DNA of 15,699 nucleotides, from the NCBI GenBank assembly GCA_943323725.2, contig CALPIW020000011.1, forward strand, positions 1 through 15,699. Reading direction: 5' to 3'. Source of the DNA: Polynucleobacter meluiroseus. GTDB taxonomy: Bacteria > Verrucomicrobiota > Verrucomicrobiia > Opitutales > UBA953. The position numbers were made by a program, and so were the translations under genes. Positions within the stretch are counted from its first letter, which is position 1. Each line of letters starts with the position of its first letter. Under the pieces are notes generated by a model. The model was not told where the DNA came from. It saw only the letters and a list, made by a program, of their open reading frames with translations, and did no database searches. Below are positions 6,034 to 12,499 of this stretch, piece by piece.

Positions 6034-7413
6034 ATGAAGCCCACGGTACTCATCGTCGACGACGAGAAGAACATCCGCGAAGGCCTCCGCGCCGCGCTGG
6101 AAGACCGCTACGAGACTTTTGTCGCGAAGGACGCCGCGGAAGCGGCGCGCCTCATGCAGGACGTGCCGCCCGATGCCGTGCTCACCGACCTCCGCATGGC
6201 CGGCGAGGACGGCATGGCGGTGATCGACCGCGCGCTCAAGCTCCCGCACCAGCCGGTCTGCATCATGATGACGGCTTACGGCGACGTGGAGACGGCGGTC
6301 ACGGCGATGAGCCGCGGCGCCTATTGGTTCTTCCAGAAGCCGGTCGATCTGCGTCAGGTGGAGCTCGTGCTCGAGCGCGGCCTGAAGGCGCGCACGACCG
6401 AGAAGGAGGTCGTGACGCTCAAGGCCCGCCTCGACCGGAAGTTCTCCCTCGGCGAAGTGGTCGGCTCTTCCGCCTCCCTCCAGCATTCGATCGAACAGGT
6501 CCGTTCGGTCGCATCTTCCAATGCGACCGTCCTGCTCCTCGGCGAGACCGGCACGGGCAAAGAACTTTTCGCCCAGATGATCCATCAGGCGAGCCAGCGC
6601 GCGAAGGGCCCGTTCATGGCCGTGCATTGCGCCGCGATCCCGGCCAACCTCCTGGAGTCCGAACTTTTCGGACATGAGAAAGGCGCTTTCACCGGCGCCA
6701 ACGAACGTCGCGTCGGCCGTTTCGAATCGGCGGACGGCGGCACGCTCTTCCTCGACGAGATCGGCGAGATCGACGCCACGACCCAGGTGAAGCTCCTGCG
6801 CTTCCTGGAGACGCGCGCCGTCGAGCGCCTGGGTTCCCACCGTCCGATCGCTTTGGACCTGCGTCTCGTCTGCGCGACGAACCGCGACCTCCAGCAGATG
6901 GTGAAGGAAGGCAAGTTCCGCGAAGACCTCTTCTACCGCCTCTCGGTCGTGCCGCTGCGCCTGCCGCCTCTCCGCGAGCGCACCGACGATATCCCGCTCC
7001 TGCTTGCCCATTACCTCGAGCGTTTCGCGAAAGAGAACGGCGCCATGGCGCCGAGACTCTCCCCCGAGACGCTGGCGGTCCTCGTGCGCTATCCGTGGCC
7101 GGGCAATATCCGCGAACTGCGTAATGCGTGTGAGAACCTCGCGGTGCTCCGCGCCGGCAAGACGGTCGGCCCCGCCGACCTCGACCCCCGCTTCAGCGCT
7201 CCCGCCGTCTCAGCGGGCGTGGCCGCTCCGGTCTTGGGCGTGTCGGCCAACCTCGACCGCACCTTGAACGAGAAGCAGCTGCTGAAGCAGGCGCTCGCCG
7301 CCGCGGCAGGCAACCGTACGCGGGCCGCGGAGCTCATGGGCATCTCGCGTCGCACCTTGCATCGCAAACTCCTGCAGTGGCCGGAACTCGATCCCGGCCC
7401 CGAGACGGCGTGA
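6034..7413 (+). CDS. NtrC-family sigma-54-dependent response regulator
   Basis: The 459-residue protein has three domains. The receiver (about 1-120) has D9/D10, phosphoacceptor D52, T80 and K102. The AAA+ sigma-54 activator domain (about 140-375) has Walker A GETGTGKE at 170-177, the sigma-54 contact loop GAFTGA at 217-222 and Walker B LFLDE ending D241-E242. A Fis-type helix-turn-helix near the C-terminus contains NRTRAAELMGISRRTLHRKL. Phosphorylation by a partner kinase would drive ATPase assembly and open-complex formation at sigma-54 promoters. No sensor kinase is adjacent; the nearest, phoR, is on the other strand and pairs with phoB. It starts at ATG 6034, 3 bp after hemA, and its stop overlaps the next gene as GTGA. 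The target genes cannot be identified from the window. Confidence 0.95.
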   Translation: MKPTVLIVDDEKNIREGLRAALEDRYETFVAKDAAEAARLMQDVPPDAVLTDLRMAGEDGMAVIDRALKLPHQPVCIMMTAYGDVETAVTAMSRGAYWFFQKPVDLRQVELVLERGLKARTTEKEVVTLKARLDRKFSLGEVVGSSASLQHSIEQVRSVASSNATVLLLGETGTGKELFAQMIHQASQRAKGPFMAVHCAAIPANLLESELFGHEKGAFTGANERRVGRFESADGGTLFLDEIGEIDATTQVKLLRFLETRAVERLGSHRPIALDLRLVCATNRDLQQMVKEGKFREDLFYRLSVVPLRLPPLRERTDDIPLLLAHYLERFAKENGAMAPRLSPETLAVLVRYPWPGNIRELRNACENLAVLRAGKTVGPADLDPRFSAPAVSAGVAAPVLGVSANLDRTLNEKQLLKQALAAAAGNRTRAAELMGISRRTLHRKLLQWPELDPGPETA

Positions 7414-8246
7414 GGTGCCTCCTTGGTCTGCTTTTCGTCTGCGCCGCCCAAGGCGCGGACGTGGTCGGCACCGATCTGCTCGACGGACGTTTCGCCGCCG
7501 GCCTCCGCGCCGCGGCGGGTCAGGAGGTCGCCGATTTCGCGGGCACCCTGCCCGCACGACGTGCTTTGGCGGAAGGCCGCGCCGCGGCCGCCATCCTGAT
7601 GGTGCGTCCGGGCGAAACGCCTCCGGTCGTCGGGGCTCGGGAATTCCGCCTCGCTTCGGCGGTCGTCGTCGTCGCGACGCACGGGAGCAACCGCATGGAG
7701 CAGATCAGCTTCGAGCAGCTCGCCAACGCGTATGCGCGGGACGCCCGCGCGCCGGCGCGTAATTGGAACGACCTTGATCCGGCCGCACGTTCGGAACTCA
7801 TGACGCCGGCGTTGACCTCTCCGCCGGGCACCATGGTGCTCGAGATCTTCCAGGGCCTCGTCCTCGAAGGTCAGCCGTTCCGCCCGGATGTTCGCCTCCG
7901 CGTCGAGCCGTCTTTGGCGGCTGACCTGCTCGCCGCGCGCGCCGGTAGCATCGTCCTATTGCCTAAACCCCCGGCCGCCCGCGGCCGGGTCCTTCCCGTC
8001 TCCGATGGTCGCCCCGGACGGTCTGCCACCGCCTATGGTCCCGATGAGACCAACGTGCACAATGGCGACTACCCCCTCCAGGTGCCGCTCATCCTTTATG
8101 TCCGACCCGATAAAGTCGCCGCCCTCCGCCCTGCCCTGCGCTGGCTCTGTTCGGACGCGGCGGCCGCCCTGCTCTCAGACCAAGGCCTGACCCCCGCCCC
8201 ATCGGCCGCCCGGACGGCTTTCCTCCAAAGGCTTGACACTCGTTGA
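7410..8246 (+). CDS. Secreted PstS-like phosphate-type substrate-binding protein
   Basis: From a GTG at 7410-7412, which overlaps the preceding TGA as GTGA, the frame gives 278 residues. It begins with a short signal peptide, MRCLLGLLFVCAAQGA, with likely cleavage after the AQGA stretch. The body resembles type II periplasmic binding proteins of the PstS group. FEQLANAYARDARAPARNWNDL corresponds to the usual 'l..iy.G....W' region, and NGDYPLQVPLILYV is close to the PstS 'YPl.rpl.iyv' strand. The classical phosphate-binding R-x-x-GSGT loop is not evident (TSPPGTMVLE occupies that place), so phosphate binding is not assured. A longer frame from 7377 exists, but only the 7410 start exposes the signal peptide. 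phoR-phoB on the opposite strand supports a phosphate link. No pstCAB genes are present. Confidence 0.72.
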   Translation: MRCLLGLLFVCAAQGADVVGTDLLDGRFAAGLRAAAGQEVADFAGTLPARRALAEGRAAAAILMVRPGETPPVVGAREFRLASAVVVVATHGSNRMEQISFEQLANAYARDARAPARNWNDLDPAARSELMTPALTSPPGTMVLEIFQGLVLEGQPFRPDVRLRVEPSLAADLLAARAGSIVLLPKPPAARGRVLPVSDGRPGRSATAYGPDETNVHNGDYPLQVPLILYVRPDKVAALRPALRWLCSDAAAALLSDQGLTPAPSAARTAFLQRLDTR

Positions 8247-8261
8247 GCCGTTTGGTCTGCT
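8233..8261 (+). promoter_or_regulatory. Probable tRNA-Gly promoter
   Basis: A perfect -35 TTGACA (8233-8238) is followed after 17 bp by TCTGCT (8256-8261), a poor -10 (three of six). The GC-rich bases after it resemble the discriminator of stable-RNA promoters. It overlaps the last codons of the PstS-like gene and would start transcription a few bases before the tRNA at 8273. Confidence 0.5.
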
Positions 8262-8272
8262 CCTCGTCCAAC

Positions 8273-8347
8273 GCGCGCGTAGCTCAATGGTAGAGTACCA
8301 CCTTGCCAAGGTGGCTGTTGCTGGTTCAAGTCCAGTCGCGCGCTCCA
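8273..8347 (+). tRNA. tRNA-Gly (anticodon GCC)
   Basis: A complete cloverleaf folds by hand. The 7-bp acceptor stem is GCGCGCG/CGCGCGC (8273-8279 with 8337-8343). The D stem is GCTC/GAGT with a closing G-U. The 5-bp anticodon stem CCACC/GGTGG encloses loop TTGCCAA with anticodon GCC at 8305-8307. The T stem encloses TTCAAGT. The discriminator base is T (8344), as expected for bacterial glycine tRNA, and CCA is encoded (8345-8347). It reads GGC and GGT codons. Confidence 0.97.
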
Positions 8348-8363
8348 CTTTAAAAATGGAGCC

Positions 8364-8391
8364 AAAACCCGCCGAAACCCGGCGGGTTTTT
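8364..8391. terminator. Bidirectional intrinsic terminator between tRNA-Gly and phoR
   Basis: An 11-bp perfect stem AAAACCCGCCG (8364-8374) / CGGCGGGTTTT (8380-8390) has a 5-base loop and a T tract at 8387-8391. The A-run on the left gives a T tract on the opposite strand as well. It can therefore stop both the rightward tRNA transcript and the leftward phoBR transcript, whose stop codon is at 8405. Confidence 0.9.
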
Positions 8392-8404
8392 CATTTCGGG
8401 ACCT

Positions 8405-9646
8405 TCAGTCGACCCGAGGGATGGTGACGATCACCCGGAGGCCTTTCGGGCGCGCCGGTTCGGCCCCGGCCGAGCCACCATGGAGTTCCGCTACTTGGCG
8501 GACGATGCTCAGGCCCAGTCCGCTCCCCCCTGCCCGGCGAGATTTGTCGGTCCGGTAGAAACGATCGAAGAGCCTCGGCAGGTCGGCGGTCGTCACCCCT
8601 GCCCCATCGTCTTCGACGCTCAGTTCGGTCCCGTCCGCCGTATCGCGGGTCACGATCCGGAGCCGGGTCAGGCCGGCGGCGTGAGCCAGCGCGTTGTCGA
8701 TCAGGTTCTGGATGAGCCGGCGGGCCTGGATCGGGTCGGCCCCGACGTCCTGCGTCGCCGCCAGGTCCAGGCTGAGCGTCACGCCGGCGGCCTTGCAGCG
8801 GGCGTCGAACTCCGTGGCCACTTCGCGGGCCGCGGCATGCAGCGCGCCGGCTTCGCGGCGGACTTCGCGGGAAGACTCCAGGCTCGCCAAGGCGAGCAGG
8901 CCTTCGACGAGCCCTTGGAGGCGCCCGACGGAATTGACGATCTTCTGCGTGAAGCGCGCGCGGTCTTCGGCCGACATCGTCGCCTGGTCTTCGGCCAGCG
9001 TCTCCGCGTAGCCGCGTAGGATCGTCACCGGCGTCCGGAGGTCATGCGAGACGTTCGTGACGAAGTCGCGCTCCATCGCCTGCAGGCGCTTCAGCGCGGT
9101 CACGTCCGCCAGCACGAAGATCGCGGCGCCCGGGCCGAACGCTTCCGGGTCGGTGCGCGCGCCCGCGGCCTGCAGCCAGACGTCGGCCAAAGGCGCGCGG
9201 TTCAGGAGCAGCGTGGCGCGGGCGTCGCCTTCGCCGCGCACGCGCCGGATCAGTTCGATGAAGTCGGCGCTGCGGACGAGCGGCACGACCGGGCCGCCGA
9301 CGTCTTCCTCGGCGAGACCGAAGAGCGCCGCCGCCGCGGGGTTCGCGAGACGCAGTCGATCCTGCGCGTCGACGACGAGCACCGCGTCGGTGAGCGGCGC
9401 GAGCAACGCCTCGATGCGCCGCCCGGCGGCGGCGCGGATCTCACCTTCGTTCTCGGCGCGGCCTTCGATCGCGATGAAGAGCTCTTCCAGGCGCAGCTTG
9501 CGCACCAGCCAGCCTTGCGGCCGCGGGCCGGCGTCCGCGGCGAGCAGCGTGCGGCGCGCCCATCGCACATGCGCGGCGACGGTGGCGAAGCCCCAGACGG
9601 CGCCCGCGCCGAGCGCGAACAGGAGCAGCCAAGGGAGCCAGGTCAT
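8405..9646 (-). CDS. phoR: PhoR-like sensor histidine kinase
   Basis: The 413-residue protein has an N-terminal membrane helix (about 4-25) without a sizeable periplasmic loop. A PAS-like domain follows (about 80-185, with LTDAVLVVDAQDRLRLANPAA). Next is the HisKA dimerisation domain with FVTNVSHDLRTPVT (phospho-acceptor H201). The C-terminal HATPase has N box QNLIDNALAHA, G1 EDDGAGV, F box LFDRFYRTD and G2 GGSGLGLSI. This layout matches PhoR, which senses phosphate status through the Pst/PhoU system and phosphorylates PhoB. It starts at ATG 9644-9646, 49 bp after phoB, and ends before a terminator. The phosphate assignment rests on PhoB/PhoR-type sequence and order and on the nearby PstS-like gene; a different signal for this family is possible. 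Confidence 0.85.
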   Translation of the reverse strand: MTWLPWLLLFALGAGAVWGFATVAAHVRWARRTLLAADAGPRPQGWLVRKLRLEELFIAIEGRAENEGEIRAAAGRRIEALLAPLTDAVLVVDAQDRLRLANPAAAALFGLAEEDVGGPVVPLVRSADFIELIRRVRGEGDARATLLLNRAPLADVWLQAAGARTDPEAFGPGAAIFVLADVTALKRLQAMERDFVTNVSHDLRTPVTILRGYAETLAEDQATMSAEDRARFTQKIVNSVGRLQGLVEGLLALASLESSREVRREAGALHAAAREVATEFDARCKAAGVTLSLDLAATQDVGADPIQARRLIQNLIDNALAHAAGLTRLRIVTRDTADGTELSVEDDGAGVTTADLPRLFDRFYRTDKSRRAGGSGLGLSIVRQVAELHGGSAGAEPARPKGLRVIVTIPRVD

Positions 9647-9695
9647 CGGCTTCGGATGCTGTCGTCGTCGCGGGGACGCGCGAGCGCAAAGCGGT

Positions 9696-10391
9696 TCAGC
9701 CGTTCACGCGGTAACCGACGCCGCGCACCGTATCGATCACGTCGCCGGCCGGCCCGAGCTTCTCGCGCAGGCGGCGCACGTGCGTGTCCACCGTGCGCGT
9801 CTCGAGGTCAGGCGAATAATTCCAGACGTCGGCGAGCAGCTCTTCACGCGACTGCACCCTGCCCTTCCGCTCGAGGAGCAGGCGGAGCAGTTTGAATTCG
9901 GTCGCCGTCAGGTCGACGGGCTTGCCCGCCGCGGTGACTTCGTGCCGTTCGATGTCGAGGAGCAGCGCGCCGGCGGCGAGACGCGTCGACGGCTTGGCCG
10001 CCGCGGACTTCGCCCGACGCAGGAGCGCTTGGGCGCGGAGCATCAGCTCGCGCGTGTCGAAAGGCTTGGTGACGTAGTCGTCGGCGCCGGACTCCAGGCC
10101 TTTGACCTTGTCGGCCGTCTCGCCCTTGGCCGTGAGGAAGATCACCGGGGTGTCCTGGAGGAGCGCGTCGGCGCGGACCATGCGGAGCAGCTGCACGCCG
10201 GTGAGTTCGGGCATCATCACATCGAGGATGATCAGGTCCGGGCGGAAATCCCGCGCGAGGCCGATGGCCCGCAGCGGATCGTTGAGCGTCCGGATGGCGT
10301 AGCCCGCCTGCTTGAACTTATAGTCCAAGAGCTCGGTGACGTCGGCTTCGTCGTCGACGATCAAGATGCGCTTGAGATGTTCGGCGTCCAT
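9696..10391 (-). CDS. phoB: PhoB-like OmpR-family response regulator
   Basis: The 231-residue product matches PhoB in length (about 229). The receiver domain starts RILIVDDEADV, has phosphoacceptor D57 in LIILDVMMPELTG, and retains the FLTAKGE and YVTKPFD strands with the conserved Thr and Lys. The C-terminal winged helix contains LTATEFKLLRLLLERKGRVQ and ends TVRGVGYRVNG. It binds DNA repeats to activate phosphate-starvation genes. I chose the ATG at 10389-10391, preceded by AGGGG at good spacing, over a GTG at 10415. phoR follows 49 bp downstream in the same direction. A candidate promoter with tandem TAAACTAT repeats lies upstream and shares the gap with a parS site. Confidence 0.88.
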   Translation of the reverse strand: MDAEHLKRILIVDDEADVTELLDYKFKQAGYAIRTLNDPLRAIGLARDFRPDLIILDVMMPELTGVQLLRMVRADALLQDTPVIFLTAKGETADKVKGLESGADDYVTKPFDTRELMLRAQALLRRAKSAAAKPSTRLAAGALLLDIERHEVTAAGKPVDLTATEFKLLRLLLERKGRVQSREELLADVWNYSPDLETRTVDTHVRRLREKLGPAGDVIDTVRGVGYRVNG

Positions 10392-10471
10392 GGGTGCACC
10401 CCTACATAAGAGCACCCTGTTCCGAAGCGCCAGAGTTAGGTGTCAATCATGGCGGTCGCGTGACGGCACGC

Positions 10472-10516
10472 TTTAAAATTTATAAAACCATCACTATCAA
10501 TAGTTTACATAGTTTA
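10472..10516 (-). promoter_or_regulatory. Candidate phoB promoter with tandem upstream repeats
   Basis: On the minus strand TTGATA (10495-10500; five of six to -35) and TTTAAA (10472-10477; four of six to -10) are exactly 17 bp apart, giving a leader of about 70 bases before phoB. Immediately upstream of the -35 are two direct copies of TAAACTA (10501-10507 and 10510-10516 on the + strand as TAGTTTA) spaced 9 bp. They could be activator half-sites. They do not match the enterobacterial Pho box. Confidence 0.5.
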
Positions 10517-10557
10517 GAAACACGACCGTCACACCGTGCGGCCACAATCTTTACATA

Positions 10558-10581
10558 GGGGTGTTCCACGTGGAACACCCC
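10558..10581. other. parS (ParB-binding centromere) site, intergenic
   Basis: A perfect 24-bp palindrome has half-site GGGGTGTTCCAC followed by its exact reverse complement. Its core (10562-10577) is TGTTCCACGTGGAACA, identical to the optimal parS of Pseudomonas and a common variant of the universal TGTTTCACGTGAAACA. It sits 15 bp downstream of the mnmG stop and beyond the phoB promoter. ParB/Spo0J clamps load and spread from such sites, which cluster near the chromosome origin. It lacks a T tract, so I do not regard it as a terminator. Confidence 0.92.
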
Positions 10582-10595
10582 CCTTCCCCACCTCC

Positions 10596-12476
10596 TTACT
10601 TAGAGCGGAAAAGGACCATCAGCAGCGAGATATCAGCCGGGTTTACCCCGCTGATCCGGCTGGCCTGACCCAGGGTCTTGGGCTGGATGGTGTGGAGTTT
10701 CTGCCGCGCTTCGATGCGCAAGCCGTAGGCTTTGAGGAAATCAAAGCCTTCAGGCACCTTAAAGGAGTCTAGGTCGTGAAGCTTGCGGGCGTTCCGCGTT
10801 TCGCGCTCCAGATAGCCGCGGTATTTGACCCGGTACATGACTTCAGCCTGAACTTCAGGCGCTTCGGCCAGGAAGGTCGGCGGCAAGTCCTTGGGGGTCG
10901 AATCCCAGTTACGGCGGATGACATCACCCGCGATCCCGCCCGGGATGGCCAGCTTCTCGAGGTATTCAATCCAATGGGCGACTTTCTGGGCCTTGGCCTG
11001 AATCCGAGATAGACGATCCGGCTGAACGAGGCCGAATTCGGCGATTTTGTCCTTAAGGCGCAGTTCGGCGCTGCCGTGGTTGAACAAAAGGCGGAATTCA
11101 GCCCGGCTGGTGAACATCCGGTAAGGCTCCTGGGTGCCTTTGGTCACCAGGTCATCAATCAGGACCCCGATATAGGCCTCGTCGCGGCCCAGGACCATGG
11201 GAGTCTGGCCTTTGACCTTACAGGCGGCGTTGACCCCGGCTACGAGGCCTTGGGCGGCGGCTTCCTCATATCCGGAGGTGCCATTGATCTGGCCGGCAAA
11301 GAAGAGGGCATCGACCTTTTTGGACTCTAGGGTGGGGTAGAGTTGGGTCGGGGGCGCGAAATCGTATTCCACGGCATAGGCCGGGCGTAGCATGACGGCT
11401 TTCTCCAAGCCAGGGACCGAAGCCAGCATCTGCAGCTGGACGGTAAAGGGCAGGGAGGTCGACAGGCCGTTGATATACCATTCGTCGGTATTCCGACCTT
11501 CGGGCTCGAGGTAGAGCTTGTGGCTGTCCTTATCCGAGAACTTCACGAACTTGTCCTCGATGGAAGGGCAGTAGCGCGGACCGACCCCGGTGATCTCGCC
11601 TCCATAGAGGGGAGAGAGGTGAAGGTTCTCCTGCACGATCTTGCCGGTGGCGCCCGTGGCCTCGGTCATCCAACAGGAAACCTGGTCACTCCCGGGAGTC
11701 CATCCTGGGAGGCGTTCGCCCGCTTGTTCCACGTGGAACAAATCGGTCTGCTGACGGGTGTCGTGGAAGGCGAAAAGGGTAGGGGAGGCGTCGCCCGGCT
11801 GCTCTTCGCACTTACTAAAATCGATGGACGACCCGAGGATGCGCGGAGGGGTGCCGGTCTTAAGTCTCTGGAGTTCAATACCAGCCTCTAAGAAACTGGC
11901 TGACAATGACTTAGCACTAAAGTCTCCCAGCCGTCCGCCTTCGGTTTTATTCGCCCCGATATGCATCAGGCCGCGCAAGAAAGTACCGGTGGTCACGACC
12001 ACGGTCTTGCCATGGAAATCGAGGTCCAAGTTGGTCTGCACGCCGACCACCGCGCCGGCCTTGAAGATCAGGCCGGTGACCTGGGCCTGGAAGATGGTCA
12101 GTCCTTCCTGCAGCTCGCAGAGGTGCTTCATCCGGAACTGGTACGCCTTCTTATCACACTGGGCGCGGGGGGCCTGGACGGCCGGACCCTTGGAGGAGTT
12201 GAGGAGGCGGAACTGGATGCCGGTGACGTCGGCGGTCAGGCCCATCTCGCCCCCGAGGGCGTCGATCTCCCGGACGATGTGCCCCTTGGCCTGCCCCCCG
12301 ATGGCGGGGTTGCAGCTCATCTGGGCGATGGTGTCGACGTTGCCCGTCAGGAGCAGGACGTCCACCCCCATGCGGGCTGCGGCCAGGGCGGCTTCCACGC
12401 CGGCATGGCCGGCCCCGCAGACGATGACGTCGTAGGGGCGGTCGGGCCCGAGGCGGATTTGTTTGTGAGGTCGCAT
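10596..12476 (-). CDS. mnmG: tRNA uridine-5-carboxymethylaminomethyl modification enzyme, FAD subunit
   Basis: The 626-residue product has the N-terminal FAD-binding GAGHAG (21-26) and the family signatures CNPAIGGQAKGHIVREIDALGG and TGTFLRGLMHIG. It also has GVGPRYCPSIEDK and FFAGQINGTSGYEEAAAQG. With MnmE it installs the (carboxymethyl)aminomethyl group on U34 of wobble tRNAs, using FAD, NADH and methylene-THF. I chose the ATG at 12474-12476 because GAGGGAG lies directly upstream; a GTG at 12503 overlapping the mnmE stop would add nine residues. Compared with the E. coli protein (from memory), about 18 extra residues lie between the FAF motif and QVSCWMT. That insertion contains LFHVEQ (246-251), encoded by a perfect parS palindrome. 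rsmG and parAB, often next in line, are absent. Confidence 0.95.
   Translation of the reverse strand: MRPHKQIRLGPDRPYDVIVCGAGHAGVEAALAAARMGVDVLLLTGNVDTIAQMSCNPAIGGQAKGHIVREIDALGGEMGLTADVTGIQFRLLNSSKGPAVQAPRAQCDKKAYQFRMKHLCELQEGLTIFQAQVTGLIFKAGAVVGVQTNLDLDFHGKTVVVTTGTFLRGLMHIGANKTEGGRLGDFSAKSLSASFLEAGIELQRLKTGTPPRILGSSIDFSKCEEQPGDASPTLFAFHDTRQQTDLFHVEQAGERLPGWTPGSDQVSCWMTEATGATGKIVQENLHLSPLYGGEITGVGPRYCPSIEDKFVKFSDKDSHKLYLEPEGRNTDEWYINGLSTSLPFTVQLQMLASVPGLEKAVMLRPAYAVEYDFAPPTQLYPTLESKKVDALFFAGQINGTSGYEEAAAQGLVAGVNAACKVKGQTPMVLGRDEAYIGVLIDDLVTKGTQEPYRMFTSRAEFRLLFNHGSAELRLKDKIAEFGLVQPDRLSRIQAKAQKVAHWIEYLEKLAIPGGIAGDVIRRNWDSTPKDLPPTFLAEAPEVQAEVMYRVKYRGYLERETRNARKLHDLDSFKVPEGFDFLKAYGLRIEARQKLHTIQPKTLGQASRISGVNPADISLLMVLFRSK
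11724..11741. other. parS (ParB-binding centromere) site inside mnmG
   Basis: An 18-bp perfect palindrome, TTGTTCCAC followed by its reverse complement, contains the same 16-bp core as the intergenic site (11725-11740). It lies in frame in mnmG and encodes residues 246-251, LFHVEQ. Centre-to-centre distance to the other parS is 1163 bp. Two identical 16-bp palindromes within this distance cannot reasonably be chance. Confidence 0.92.
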
Positions 12477-12482
12477 AGGCGC

Positions 12483-12498
12483 TCCCTCACCGGAGGGA
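12483..12498 (-). promoter_or_regulatory. Tetraloop hairpin covering the mnmG ribosome-binding site
   Basis: On the minus strand TCCCTC-CGGT-GAGGGA forms a 6-bp stem with a 4-base loop. Its right arm is the core of the GAGGGAG Shine-Dalgarno for the mnmG ATG at 12476. The mnmE stop (12500-12502) is two bases upstream of the stem. A ribosome finishing mnmE would melt it, coupling the two genes. Confidence 0.5.
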
Positions 12499-12499
12499 A

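Noticed and set aside
4966..7011. A 681-codon open frame on the minus strand opposite hemA and the sigma-54 regulator
   Set aside because: It is an Arg/Glu/Gly-rich low-complexity translation with no recognisable motif, lying antisense to two genes with complete family signatures; it arises from high G+C at third codon positions.
8273..8400. Attachment site for an integrated element at the tRNA-Gly gene
   Set aside because: No integrase gene, no repeated tRNA 3' end, and core genes lie on both sides.
10439..10535. Canonical enterobacterial Pho box upstream of phoB
   Set aside because: TGTCA-like pentamers occur (for example TGTCAATCAT), but not as the 11-bp-spaced CTGTCAT repeats required.
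10558..10581. Intrinsic terminator after mnmG
   Set aside because: The palindrome could form a strong hairpin, but no T tract follows on either strand; its sequence matches parS precisely.
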